Numbered from the stretch's first letter, positions 34,841 through 42,960 are shown. The stretch is 64,000 nt of DNA from an uncultured Prevotellaceae bacterium (GCA_902801155.1 CADCHG010000006.1:5487-69486); one strand, 5' to 3'. A program made the numbers and translations. Notes: generated by a model not told the origin, from the letters alone.

Positions 34841-35030
34841 CACAATAACAGGTTTCCTGATAAACGGATTATCAGGACTAAGACGGGAACACAGTGTAAA
34901 TCTGAGACATTACCCGATGCTGTAAGCCTATACAAAACATACAGGCAATCAAAGTCACTGAACAGAAATGCGTTTCATTGTTTGGGAAGACGAGCCTGCA
35001 TGAGGACGAGTCAGAAGACCTGCCTGTTAT
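34841..35030 (+). promoter_or_regulatory. Cobalamin (B12) riboswitch
   Basis: The conserved blocks of the adenosylcobalamin aptamer appear in order: ACAGGTTTCC with a hairpin (TCCTGATAA/TTATCAGGA), ACGGGAACACAGTGTAAATC, CCCGATGCTGTAAGCC, TCACTG, GGGAAGACG, and the B12 box GAGTCAGAAGACCTGCC at 35009-35025. The order and spacing match the family well. It sits directly before a 136-codon gene that does not look like a B12 transporter or synthesis gene. A TTG-initiated frame from 34978 runs through the aptamer and is not used as the start. Confidence 0.9.
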
Positions 35031-35043
35031 TTATGTCAAACTG

Positions 35044-35454
35044 ATGTCTGCGGGACTACGGACACACAAAATCTATTATTCTATGAACAGGTACGACAAA
35101 ACGTATCACAGCTATCGTGAGCTTATGTGCCGTCTTCGCAATGAGTTCAACGAGGTCAATTCCCACATGAAGGTAGCTATGACGGGTAACTCAACAACCC
35201 AGATTCTGCAGTCTATTGACTCTACAATCAGGACAGCCGAACAACAACGTAATCTTCCAAGTGCCGAACTCTATTCCATCACCATCGCAATGTTGGATTA
35301 TCGGAAGCGCATCGCAGGACTTCCATGCGACACCAGCCTATCTTGGAAGAAATGCTTTACGACTATCAATCAAGCTTCTGAATCGCTCATGAGTATTACT
35401 GATGATCCATACGTAAACAAATCACATACTCTCGCAAGTAGTATGATAGGATAA
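35044..35454 (+). CDS. Unrecognised small protein under a cobalamin riboswitch
   Basis: 136 aa from the ATG at 35044, 14 nt after the riboswitch. No signal peptide or membrane segment. Mainly helical by composition, with a run of charged and polar residues (YDKTYHSYRELMCRLRNEFNEVNSHMKVAM, IDSTIRTAEQQRNLPSAELYSITIAMLDYRKRI). I do not recognise the family. Riboswitch control predicts repression when B12 is plentiful, but no cobalamin-binding motif is visible. It is followed within 10 nt by a large inverted-repeat element, so the gene may have been inserted or cut off here. Confidence 0.6.
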   Translation: MSAGLRTHKIYYSMNRYDKTYHSYRELMCRLRNEFNEVNSHMKVAMTGNSTTQILQSIDSTIRTAEQQRNLPSAELYSITIAMLDYRKRIAGLPCDTSLSWKKCFTTINQASESLMSITDDPYVNKSHTLASSMIG

Positions 35455-35460
35455 TCATCC

Positions 35461-35862
35461 GAAAAAACTTTTTCGCAACAATCCTACACTCCTACATTGA
35501 CAAGTATCACAAACCATTGATGCACAAAAGCTTGCAGCGATTTCAAATATTGTCTAACCCTACACTAATCCTACACAGAACCTACACTAAAACCTGAATT
35601 TTTCAGAAATTAAGGTTAATTGATAATTAATAATTGATAATGTATAATTTATTTGACTTGAACGCTTACGATACTATTCAAATTATTCATTATTCATTAC
35701 TCATTATTAATTTCATGCCTTGACAGGCATGATTAGTGTAGGGGTAGTGTAGGGTTAGTGTAGGTTTGGCGCATATTTAAAATCCTTGTAACGCTCTATG
35801 TTCGTGCGTGTTATATGGGGTGGCAATGTAGGAATGTAGGATTAGTGCGAAAAAGTTTTTTC
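35461..35862. repeat. 402-nt near-palindromic composite element (array C)
   Basis: The outer ends are 39-nt inverted repeats (35461-35499 and 35824-35862) matching at 36 of 39 positions, beginning GAAAAAACTTTTTCGC. Inside are 11-nt arrays: CCTACACTAAT, CCTACACAGAA and CCTACACTAAA (35559-35591) against ATTAGTGTAGG, GGTAGTGTAGG and GTTAGTGTAGG (35732-35764). Inside those are 7-nt arrays, ATTGATA type near 35618-35650 and ATTATTC type near 35680-35710. At the centre is a small hairpin, ATGCCTTGACAGGCAT. No open frame of note. Confidence 0.85.
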
Positions 35863-35900
35863 TGAGGAGAAATTTTCAATTGTCAAAGGGTTATAGTGCC

Positions 35901-36011
35901 TTCGTTCTCCTTCCGTTGTGAATCCGTTGTGCCTTCGTTCTGAGTCCGTTTCAGAGAACGGACTTACAACGGACCTGTAACGGACTTACAACGGACCTGA
36001 AGGGGAGGCAC
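35901..36011. repeat. Inverted 11-nt-period array D
   Basis: Left units TTCGTTCTCCT, TCCGTTGTGAA, TCCGTTGTGCC and TTCGTTCTGAG; right units AACGGACTTAC, AACGGACCTGT, AACGGACTTAC and AACGGACCTGA, all 11 nt. The two arms pair around TCAGAG. It lies just downstream of the 402-nt element and upstream of the small-peptide promoter. Confidence 0.85.
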
Positions 36012-36087
36012 AAAATCGCACCAGAATGATGGGTGTTTTATTTTTCGGAAAAACATAAAAAAATCTGCACAAACTTTGGGACAACTC

Positions 36088-36118
36088 TTGGAGATTTCAA
36101 GAATTATTTGTACTTTTG
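36088..36118 (+). promoter_or_regulatory. Promoter of the small-peptide/membrane-protein pair
   Basis: TTG (36088-36090), 20-nt spacer, TACTTTTG (36111-36118). The leader is about 80 nt to the ATG at 36204. Confidence 0.8.
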
Positions 36119-36203
36119 CAATCGGATTCCTGTTCAGGGAGAGACCTGACTGATCCAACATTTTTCAAACCATAGATTTATAAACTTAAAATCATTATTA
36201 ACA

Positions 36204-36323
36204 ATGAAACACAATCCTTTTGTTCTTATAGATATGGGTCATAAAGCAATCTTTAATGGTCAGTCATTAGGAAACCGTATTGATGGTTGGTACGGAAATG
36301 GTGGCGTAATTGTAAGTTGGTAA
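36204..36323 (+). CDS. 39-aa peptide with C-terminal GWYGNGGVIVSW
   Basis: A short frame with its own promoter and a start just after a typical A-rich leader. The N-terminal half (MKHNPFVLIDMGHKAIF) is mildly charged. The C-terminal half is glycine- and tryptophan-rich and contains YGNG, the tetrapeptide of the pediocin box, but near the end of the peptide instead of the mature N-terminus and without the following Cys. No signal peptide or double-glycine leader. It ends 6 nt before a membrane-protein gene. It could be a bacteriocin-like, ribosomally made modified, or signalling peptide; that is inference. Confidence 0.55.
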   Translation: MKHNPFVLIDMGHKAIFNGQSLGNRIDGWYGNGGVIVSW

Positions 36324-36329
36324 TAATTT

Positions 36330-36770
36330 ATGATTAGAATTTTTGATTACATTTTTTACAGGACTTATATTGCATACCTTAAGGCAAATGAATCAGGCCA
36401 ATTAATAAGTCCATTATATTTAGGACTTTGCCTTTTCTTCTTTTTCATACCGCTTAGTTCAATCATTGCAGACATGATGCGTGGTGATAATGCACTTTAT
36501 TTTAAAGGTGTTGTGGCCATATATTGTCTTGTGATCTTTGTTCCTGTATATATAAGATATATGAGAAAAGGCAAAACAAGGGAGTTGATAGGGAAATTTT
36601 CAAACTGTAGTTTGAATAGGATTATTCCGACCTGGTGTTTTTTCTTAGTATTGCCTATATCTGTGGTAGTAGGAGTGACGGGAGCCATTCTTGTATCAAA
36701 ATATATCGTTGACCCTTGTGGACTTACTGGTATATGGTATCCTTTCTTTGCTAATCTTTTTGGCAATTAG
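36330..36770 (+). CDS. Four-helix membrane protein paired with the small peptide
   Basis: 146 aa with hydrophobic segments at about 27-47, 57-76, 100-120 and perhaps 128-145 (YLGLCLFFFFIPLSSII, GVVAIYCLVIFVPVYI, IIPTWCFFLVLPISVVVGVTGAILV). The N-terminus FDYIFYRTYIAYLKAN is charged and cytosolic. I do not recognise a named family; similar small membrane proteins occur beside tiny genes in other Bacteroidales. Co-transcribed with the 39-aa peptide gene 6 nt upstream, so an immunity, export or receptor role is possible. A terminator follows. Confidence 0.65.
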   Translation: MIRIFDYIFYRTYIAYLKANESGQLISPLYLGLCLFFFFIPLSSIIADMMRGDNALYFKGVVAIYCLVIFVPVYIRYMRKGKTRELIGKFSNCSLNRIIPTWCFFLVLPISVVVGVTGAILVSKYIVDPCGLTGIWYPFFANLFGN

Positions 36771-36805
36771 AGTAAGGATATTCCCAACTCAATAATTCTC
36801 TTATT

Positions 36806-36844
36806 TCCCCACTGCCTCGTGAATTCTTGGTGGTGGGGATTTTG
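36806..36844 (+). terminator. Terminator after the peptide/membrane-protein pair
   Basis: CCCCAC (36807-36812) with GTGGGG (36833-36838) and additional inner pairing, followed by ATTTTG. Moderate hairpin with a short T run. Confidence 0.55.
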
Positions 36845-36871
36845 TTTACTCTCTTTCTTAGTTATAACACA

Positions 36872-36980
36872 ATTCTATGCCTATAGTACCTTAGTAGCAA
36901 ATCCTATGCAAATTCCATGTAACTCCCATTTCAAATAAGAGTTACAAAAGAGCAGCATAAGAGTAACATAAGAGCAAGGA
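36872..36980. repeat. Inverted 11-nt-period array H
   Basis: Left units ATTCTATGCCT, TAGCAAATCCT, ATGCAAATTCC and ATGTAACTCCC; right units AAGAGTTACAA, AAGAGCAGCAT, AAGAGTAACAT and AAGAGCAAGGA, each 11 nt. It lies between the convergent membrane-protein gene and the TtcA-like gene. Confidence 0.75.
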
Positions 36981-37049
36981 AAAGGCATTCCTCATTGATT
37001 TTTCACCACAAGAACAAAGGATTTTCTTTGTAAGAACGATATTTCCCCT

Positions 37050-37838
37050 TCACTTATCACCAATCTTTGGCAAGGCTACTCGGGAAAGCGAATAGCGTGC
37101 TTCAGGATTGATTTCCTGAAGATGATGGAATACCTCAGCCATCGTTTTCCGGTTGGTTACCTCCTCGTATGGACAGACGGTTTTCTGTTTTTGGAAACCA
37201 AGTTCTTCTGCCACCTCACGAATATCATCTTCATGAACGAGACATAGCGGACGGATGATTTGCAGGGGATAATGCTCAAGTTGAAGTATCGGGGGCATGG
37301 TATGGGCAGAGCCTTCGAAAGTGATGTTCATCAGATAGGTTATGATGATATCGTCATTATGATGCCCAAGAGCTATCTTATTAAAACCATTAGCCACAGC
37401 AAATTCAAACAAAGTCTTTCTGCGGTTCCAGGCACAAAGGAAACAGCGTGTCTTTCGCGGATCGGTACTCTCATCAAAACGGGAATGGAGAATATGCAAT
37501 CTGATACCAAGCTCTTCACAGAAATCCTGAAGATACGTGCGGTCGGTCTCGTATGGGATATTATCCATAATGACATGTGCAGCCTCAACCGTTATCTTCG
37601 GTTTATAGATACGAGAACGCTGAGCCATCAGTCGGGCAAGCATTAGCGAATCCTTTCCCCCAGAAAGGGCAATAAGGATGCGGTCACCATCTGAAAGGAG
37701 ATGGTAAGAAACGCAGGCACGGTTGAAAGAGCGCAAAAGTGGCCTCTCCCCCCGCCCTACAGCCCCTTTCCTGCCCTTCGGGCATCCTTTCCCCGTAAGG
37801 GGCAAGGAATTAGTTACCTTTTTCTCGCTATCTTTCAT
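37050..37838 (-). CDS. ttcA: TtcA-like PP-loop tRNA 2-thiocytidine synthase with repeat-encoded N-terminal insert
   Basis: 262 aa. PP-loop SGGKDS at 59-64, CFLC motif near 132-135 and ALGHHNDD, with a further Cys near 222, as in TtcA proteins, which use an iron-sulphur cluster to thiolate cytidine 32 of tRNA. Residues about 11-33 (LPLTGKGCPKGRKGAVGR and flanks) are encoded by a GC-rich palindromic repeat placed between the start codon and the first conserved residues. The same peptide occurs in the ATP-grasp protein at 43.0-43.9 kb. Monocistronic or followed by the array H gap. Confidence 0.85.
   Translation of the reverse strand: MKDSEKKVTNSLPLTGKGCPKGRKGAVGRGERPLLRSFNRACVSYHLLSDGDRILIALSGGKDSLMLARLMAQRSRIYKPKITVEAAHVIMDNIPYETDRTYLQDFCEELGIRLHILHSRFDESTDPRKTRCFLCAWNRRKTLFEFAVANGFNKIALGHHNDDIIITYLMNITFEGSAHTMPPILQLEHYPLQIIRPLCLVHEDDIREVAEELGFQKQKTVCPYEEVTNRKTMAEVFHHLQEINPEARYSLSRVALPKIGDK
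37740..37809. repeat. 70-nt GC-rich palindromic element inside ttcA
   Basis: It begins GGCCTCTCCCCCCGCCCTAC and contains two hairpins (TGCCC-TTC-GGGCA and CCCC-GTAA-GGGG). It matches the element at 43801-43870 almost base for base and the element at 43948-44055 in reverse orientation. Read through in frame by ttcA. Confidence 0.85.
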
Positions 37839-37879
37839 CCTTTTGGCTTATTCTTCCCTATAACAAATAATACTATCTA

Positions 37880-37914
37880 CTCCCTCCCCTTTATGGGGAG
37901 GGCTGGGGAGGGGT
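37880..37914. repeat. GC-rich palindromic element
   Basis: CTCCCTCCCC-TTTAT-GGGGAGGG followed by CTGGGGAGGGG, in the gap between the ttcA start and the LuxR-type regulator stop. Confidence 0.7.
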
Positions 37915-37916
37915 CT

Positions 37917-38585
37917 TTAAATATAATACTCCGCCTCATCAACTATACCGGCACGAAGGGCATAGCGGGTGGCCTCATGAACATTATTTACAGAGAGTTT
38001 ACGGAAGATATTCTTTCGGTGAGTATTAACCGTATGGAAGGAAGACACACGCTTCTCAGCAATATCCTTTGTGGTGAGTCCAAGGGCAATATCCCTCAGA
38101 ATCTCGGTCTCTGTTTTAGTAAGCAAGCCAGCAGTAGGATCAAGTTGCTGATGAGATGTCACCAAGAGAGAAGCAGCCTGTTGGCAAATATATCGCTTGT
38201 TGCTCGAAGCATATCTTATACATTCACGTATCTCACTCATTGGTGACTCCTTAAACAGGATGCTATACTGCTGACTGGTTGTAACAATCCTACCCACGAA
38301 GTCTGCACTCAGCTCTTCGGAGAACAATATCCAACGGGAATATGGGAATCGTGAGGCAAGGATATACAGCTCTGCCTCTCCAACAAAGTCGAAATGGGTA
38401 TAGTCGAGTATCACTATCGCCTCATTAGAAGGGCGGAAATTCGACTGCTTAAGGCGCTCTATGAGCGATACCTTGTCTTCTGAATAGTGCATCTCCACGC
38501 CGGGAAACATATCATTTATGACATACTGAAGTCCGGCACGGGTTATGTCTTGGCGATCTGCTAAGATTATCATAAGCCTAACCAA
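37917..38585 (-). CDS. LuxR-family response regulator with atypical receiver
   Basis: 222 aa. An N-terminal receiver-like domain (MIILADRQDITRAGLQYVI, then VILDYTHFDFVGEAELY, FKESPMSEI) in which the usual acidic pocket is reduced: AD-R-Q at the first site and D at the phosphoacceptor strand. The C-terminal LuxR HTH is about 155-215 (LTKTETEILRDIALGLTTKDIAEKRVSSFHTVNTHRKNIFRKLSVNN). No kinase gene is adjacent. Bacteroidales regulators of this type often control envelope or stress genes. The GTG/ATG choice at the N-terminus is uncertain (MVRLM). Confidence 0.82.
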   Translation of the reverse strand: MVRLMIILADRQDITRAGLQYVINDMFPGVEMHYSEDKVSLIERLKQSNFRPSNEAIVILDYTHFDFVGEAELYILASRFPYSRWILFSEELSADFVGRIVTTSQQYSILFKESPMSEIRECIRYASSNKRYICQQAASLLVTSHQQLDPTAGLLTKTETEILRDIALGLTTKDIAEKRVSSFHTVNTHRKNIFRKLSVNNVHEATRYALRAGIVDEAEYYI

Positions 38586-38587
38586 GC

Positions 38588-38635
38588 CTTCCCCAAGGGA
38601 AGGATGTTTTATAGTATAAATCCCTTTAAGGAAGG
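38588..38635. repeat. Palindromic C/G-rich pair in intergenic gap
   Basis: CCTTCCCC-AAGGGAAGG and CCCTTTAAGGAAGGG occur close together in the 136-nt gap between the LuxR-type regulator and the DUF5686 gene. They are similar to the GC-rich elements but AT-rich at the centre. Confidence 0.5.
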
Positions 38636-38721
38636 GAATATTTAATTATTAAATTTTTTTTCTTGATTTGAAGAATGAACCTACTCGCCCTTGAGAGGAT
38701 GAGAGGAGAGACAGCTCTGCT

Positions 38722-41085
38722 TTAGAATGTCATTTCAAACATCAGTCTTACACCATCCCTATTGGCTGTGGGGAGGTCGAGATAGTTGAGTCTGCGAACA
38801 TACTGAACGCGGAAGAACTTGAAGATATTATATATACCGACAGAGAATTCGGCATAAGGACGGTTAGGGTCCATAACCGTACAACCTTCAGGGAATTCCA
38901 TCAGCAAAGCAGAATTCTGATTCTTCTCAAGAAATGGATTGTTCTTGTCGGATATACCACCCCAGAGAGTCTTGAAGCCGACAACCTCACGCCACTTCAA
39001 TTTCTTGAGCAATGGCACACGGTTGAATATCTTTCCTGCCAAATCCCACTCTATATCAGCCGAAGCATAGCGGTCGTTAAGAAACTCCATGTTATTCACA
39101 AGGTTGAAACAGCCTTTCTGAACGATATAGGAGAGATTGGCAGCCGGCATCATCAACAGAGGATAAGGTGCCTGAGACCATTGCACGCCACCCTTGAGAT
39201 TACAGTTCAACTTTCCCCATGAGTTCAGCCAGAAACGCTTGTAGATGCTTGCCTCCGTCACATTATAGTTATAGTCGCCACCGAGGAATCCCTTCACTCC
39301 GAGCGTATGCGACAACTTGAAAACAGGAGCATCGTTATTGTTCGGAATACGGTTCTGCTTCGTATTTATGAAAGTACGGCCAGGGGCATATTCCACCTCA
39401 AAGCGCATCTCCGTGGTTCGCAAGGATATTTCTTTGTCAGGCTCTGCGAGAGTACGGAAATGCAGGTTGCCAGCCCCCTCATTCCTCTCTACCTTGATAT
39501 TGGCAAGAAGGCGCAGTCCCCATTCTTCCTCGTATTCGAACTCCAGTTTATGACGATGGTAGAACATCATCTTATCAACCTTTGCCCATTTGAATGCCGT
39601 GAACACGTTATCCTTATCGTTTACGAGGAACTTATCCGAAGGCGACATTACATCGTATGAGGAATGGAACATGATGGTTCTGCGAGGGAACTCCATCGGG
39701 ATGTATTTCTTCGGATTGAACGAATATGTCAGTTCGCCCTTATAGTAGTTTCGCTTTGTGTTGAAACCGTGAGCCACATATCCAGAAAGGAAGAGGTGCC
39801 GGTTGAGATTGGCTGTGGTGAGTCCCGACAGACGCACACGATAGCCATCAATGAAATTATGCGAGATAATGGTATTGACTGGTCCGATATCAAACTTTGA
39901 AGGACGGCCATTAAAGCCTGTCTCGACGAAGTTCTCCACAACCGGACGTATGAAGAACATTATCCAGTTGAAGCCCTTCATACTCTGGGCATCCTTTACG
40001 AACTTACCCATATTCCTCTCCGAAGTGGTGAGGTCAACCTTACGGTTTTCCCTCCAGAACTGCTCATCCTGTATCTCGGCATTAGCATCCTTACGTAGTT
40101 CTCCGACACCAGAGAGAAGTTTATCGTCTATCGGCTCAAAAGAATAGTTACTTCGTGTCGAGGTCTTCACCATAAGTCCGTGAGCCATAGACTGATTCAC
40201 GCGCAACGCCACTATGAGGTCGTTGACGGTTAGTACCCAGTCGCCCGTTGACAGAAGCTCGAATTCCTGATTTATCTGCAATCCCTCCACGAAGTTGATT
40301 CCAGATGATTTAGGAATAGATAGCGACACCTTCCTTACATGAAGTGAAGAATCCTTGAGGATATACATATCACCGTTGAAACCGAAGTCCTGCGGGTTGT
40401 TCGGAGTAAAGAACACATGATAGCAAGAATCACGTTCCACCTTCACGGTGTCCAATATGTAATAGCGATAGAAACCTATGGCATCATCAGCAATAGGCGA
40501 TGTCATAGTACGGCGAAGAAGTCGGATGCTGTTATCGTAGATATCCACCTCGCAGAACGCATCGGCAGACAAGGCGTTGAAGATATTACCCGTCTCGAAT
40601 ATCTGATTGATACCTTCCGAACGCTCACCTATCACAAGGGTTCGCTGTTTCTCAGGATCCTTGCGATACATCACCTTCGTCACCTTCTCGTCGAGCATGA
40701 ACGGGAGGATAAGCTGACCGCTCAACGGACTATATTCCACCTGATTCCTCAGCCAAGGAGTACGGCCTATAAGACCAGAGTCAAGCATCTCACCAGTAAC
40801 ACCATTGAGCGATATTGTCATCTTCTCATAGTTCTGATACTGGTAGTATGGCTTGTTGGTGAGCTTATTCTGTTTCTTTGCCGCAATAACGCGCTTCATC
40901 AGCTCAACGGCAGGATTGTTCTTGCGAGAGTACCTTTTCTTCTTAGCCTTCACTTCCACCCCCTTAAGATTCACATCGGCAAACAGAGAGTCGCCTGTGC
41001 GCTTCTTAACGGTTCCTTCCATCTGCGCATTAGCCGACAGACAGAAGAGGAATAGCAGTAATATGTTTATTATATGTTTGATAAT
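38722..41085 (-). CDS. DUF5686-family outer-membrane protein with non-ATG start
   Basis: About 787 aa if started at 41085. The first ATG (41022) would give a protein without a signal peptide, but the same frame continues upstream as IIKHIINILLLFLFCLSANAQ, a clear signal sequence, back to ACG at 41088-41086 and a stop at 41094. The start is therefore AUU (41085) or an ACG that replaced ATG. The body has the DUF5686 pattern: an N-terminal region with KNNPAVELMKRVIAAKKQN, then a beta-barrel (RVRLSGLTTANLNRHLFLSGYVAHGF) ending VRLMFEMTF. The family is common in Bacteroidetes outer membranes; its function is poorly known. Confidence 0.8.
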   Translation of the reverse strand: MIKHIINILLLFLFCLSANAQMEGTVKKRTGDSLFADVNLKGVEVKAKKKRYSRKNNPAVELMKRVIAAKKQNKLTNKPYYQYQNYEKMTISLNGVTGEMLDSGLIGRTPWLRNQVEYSPLSGQLILPFMLDEKVTKVMYRKDPEKQRTLVIGERSEGINQIFETGNIFNALSADAFCEVDIYDNSIRLLRRTMTSPIADDAIGFYRYYILDTVKVERDSCYHVFFTPNNPQDFGFNGDMYILKDSSLHVRKVSLSIPKSSGINFVEGLQINQEFELLSTGDWVLTVNDLIVALRVNQSMAHGLMVKTSTRSNYSFEPIDDKLLSGVGELRKDANAEIQDEQFWRENRKVDLTTSERNMGKFVKDAQSMKGFNWIMFFIRPVVENFVETGFNGRPSKFDIGPVNTIISHNFIDGYRVRLSGLTTANLNRHLFLSGYVAHGFNTKRNYYKGELTYSFNPKKYIPMEFPRRTIMFHSSYDVMSPSDKFLVNDKDNVFTAFKWAKVDKMMFYHRHKLEFEYEEEWGLRLLANIKVERNEGAGNLHFRTLAEPDKEISLRTTEMRFEVEYAPGRTFINTKQNRIPNNNDAPVFKLSHTLGVKGFLGGDYNYNVTEASIYKRFWLNSWGKLNCNLKGGVQWSQAPYPLLMMPAANLSYIVQKGCFNLVNNMEFLNDRYASADIEWDLAGKIFNRVPLLKKLKWREVVGFKTLWGGISDKNNPFLEKNQNSALLMEFPEGCTVMDPNRPYAEFSVGIYNIFKFFRVQYVRRLNYLDLPTANRDGVRLMFEMTF

Positions 41086-41170
41086 CGTTCTTTATTTATT
41101 CAACGCAAAGACACGGAGACACAGAGTTATCTTGAATCCTTTGCGACTTTGCGTCTTCGCGTTTTATTTT

Positions 41171-41902
41171 TTATGCCAATTGAATTATATTCCCCAGATC
41201 CGTAATCACGAAATCAGGAATCGTCTCATCAACGGGTTCTATCTTCCATCCCTCGCCCTTGAACCAGGCAGTCTTGCAGCCGAGGCTCTTGGCAGGAATG
41301 ATATCTTTCTGAATACTGTCTCCTACAACGAGTATGTCCGATTCATCCAGATGCCCTGGAAGTTGTTTCTTTCTTAAAGCCTCCACCCCAAGGGCATAGA
41401 GACGAGGATCGGGCTTACGTATTCCGACCTGTGCAGATTCAATCACATCACAGAAGAAATCCCGAAGTTGCATCTCCCCAAGCACAGTCTCCACATTTCC
41501 GTAGAAATTGCTCACGAGTGCCATTTGGATTCCCCTTTCTTGCAACTGTGAAAGAACCGAACGTGTATGTTCCATATTCCTTTGAAGTCCCGAATACAGA
41601 TATTCCACAAGGGCATCATGCTTTTCTGCACGTTCAGCAGACTCAGGCAACCAAGCCCCGGAATCTCGAAGATAATCAAACTGCAAGTCTATCTTCACAT
41701 TGAGAGTCGTGAGAAAGGTATCTGTCTGTCGGATTATCTCCTTACTTCCAAGCGTGCGCTCGCCATAGACGTATGCCTCACGATATTGTGCCTCTGTCAC
41801 GGGAATGGCAAGATGCTCATAGGCATGCCATATAACCATACCCCAATGCTGCCCGAATGTGTCGAGCGTGGCACCATAGTCGAAAAGTATCGCTTTTATC
41901 AT
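41171..41902 (-). CDS. HAD-superfamily hydrolase
   Basis: 243 aa. Motif I FDYGATLD, motif II LVSNFYGN, motif III K in RKPDPRLY and motif IV VVGDSIQKDI, with an alpha-helical cap at 15-100. Motif I carries Gly where most phosphatases have the second Asp (DxD), a variant seen in Bacteroidetes homologues. Probably a phosphatase on a small phosphate ester. Its start overlaps the CDP-alcohol phosphotransferase stop by 4 nt, so it may act in the same pathway, for example removing the phosphate from a phosphatidyl-polyol-phosphate. Confidence 0.85.
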   Translation of the reverse strand: MIKAILFDYGATLDTFGQHWGMVIWHAYEHLAIPVTEAQYREAYVYGERTLGSKEIIRQTDTFLTTLNVKIDLQFDYLRDSGAWLPESAERAEKHDALVEYLYSGLQRNMEHTRSVLSQLQERGIQMALVSNFYGNVETVLGEMQLRDFFCDVIESAQVGIRKPDPRLYALGVEALRKKQLPGHLDESDILVVGDSIQKDIIPAKSLGCKTAWFKGEGWKIEPVDETIPDFVITDLGNIIQLA

Positions 41903-42942
41903 CTTGCCAACTCCTTACACATATTCTCGTGAGTCCTTCTCATATAGGCACAGGCAGCAGCCATTACCGTTACCTCGAAGAGCGGATATATCCACGGATG
42001 ATTTGTCAGGCATCCTATGAAGAGCATTATTGCGCGCCAGTTGTGGGTGAGGAAATTGGTGTATTTCATCAGAGGGAAGCTCCTTCTTCTGAACTCATCC
42101 CTAAACTCCTGCGGCACCTTGTCTATTCCTCCATATCGCTCAGTAAGCACAGCCTTGAGTTTCTGAAACTCCGGCGTTCCCTTCTCCTGAGCACGACAAT
42201 ACTTCGCATAGTTGGCAAAGAAGAGTACTCCTACCCAGTTCTTTTCCGCACGATATCTGTCGGCTATTGCTTTCTGTGAAGCGTATGAGTCGAGTTCCGA
42301 ACCCTCCTTGCCAAGAAGGAAGAATAGGTGGATATTGCGGTAATAGTCGGAATAGCGACATTGTATGGTATGTGCCCAAAGACCTGCAAGGGCGCACAAA
42401 GCCCATATCCATAAGCCCCACTTCACTTCTGTCCCCGGAATATTCTCTGGCATGAGACGGAAACAGATTGCCACATACACGCAGAAGAACCACACATCCG
42501 ATGCAAAACCGTCGAGCATTCTGCCTGTAATGGTCTTCTTGCCTGTCATACGAGCCAACTGTCCGTCGGTAGAATCGCAGAAATTAGCGAACATCAGGAA
42601 CAGGACACCATAGATATTCCATACCAAGGATGTATGATAGAAACACCATCCCGCAGCCGCTCCGAGAAAGAACGACAGAACGGTTATGGCATTTGGATGC
42701 ACACCCAGTCTTTTCCAGATAAGCGCGAAGAACAAGCCTATCGGACGAGTGAAATATATGTCTATATTCTCTTCCGTGTCGTATGACTTATACGTGCTGT
42801 GAAGCAAATCCAAGAAAGACCCCACCACAGCCCTCCCGAGGGAGGGAGAAGAAGAGTCACCTTTGCTTGAAGATTTACTTTCCTCCAAGAATGGTTCGAT
42901 ATTCTCTTGATTGCTTATCTTATTTTCTTCTTGACTTATCAT
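41899..42942 (-). CDS. CDP-alcohol phosphatidyltransferase
   Basis: 347 aa with several transmembrane helices. Signature D123-x2-D126-G-x2-A-R131, G140, D144, then D149, which is one residue further than the usual D-x3-D spacing. The family joins a CDP-activated alcohol or diacylglycerol to an acceptor alcohol in phospholipid synthesis. The C-terminal third has a soluble loop (about 215-300) before the last helices. N-terminal residues about 31-42 (SPSLGRAVVG) come from a GC-rich palindromic element. Placed between a HAD phosphatase and an ATP-grasp gene, with a nucleotidyltransferase two genes away; an inositol-phospholipid-like product is possible but not shown. Confidence 0.85.
   Translation of the reverse strand: MISQEENKISNQENIEPFLEESKSSSKGDSSSPSLGRAVVGSFLDLLHSTYKSYDTEENIDIYFTRPIGLFFALIWKRLGVHPNAITVLSFFLGAAAGWCFYHTSLVWNIYGVLFLMFANFCDSTDGQLARMTGKKTITGRMLDGFASDVWFFCVYVAICFRLMPENIPGTEVKWGLWIWALCALAGLWAHTIQCRYSDYYRNIHLFFLLGKEGSELDSYASQKAIADRYRAEKNWVGVLFFANYAKYCRAQEKGTPEFQKLKAVLTERYGGIDKVPQEFRDEFRRRSFPLMKYTNFLTHNWRAIMLFIGCLTNHPWIYPLFEVTVMAAACAYMRRTHENMCKELAR
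42818..42850. repeat. GC-rich palindromic element inside the CDP-alcohol transferase gene
   Basis: GACCCCACCACAGCCCTCCC-GAGGGAGGGAG, read in frame as SPSLGRAVVG near the N-terminus. Confidence 0.65.
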
Positions 42943-42960
42943 ATTTTATTCACTAACATA

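Noticed and set aside
34978..35043. TTG start for the riboswitch-linked gene
   Set aside because: It lies inside the conserved part of the cobalamin aptamer, so translation there is unlikely; the ATG at 35044 follows the B12 box.
36204..36323. Class IIa (pediocin-like) bacteriocin
   Set aside because: YGNG is present, but the following V-x-C, the second Cys, the N-terminal position of the motif and a double-glycine leader are all missing.
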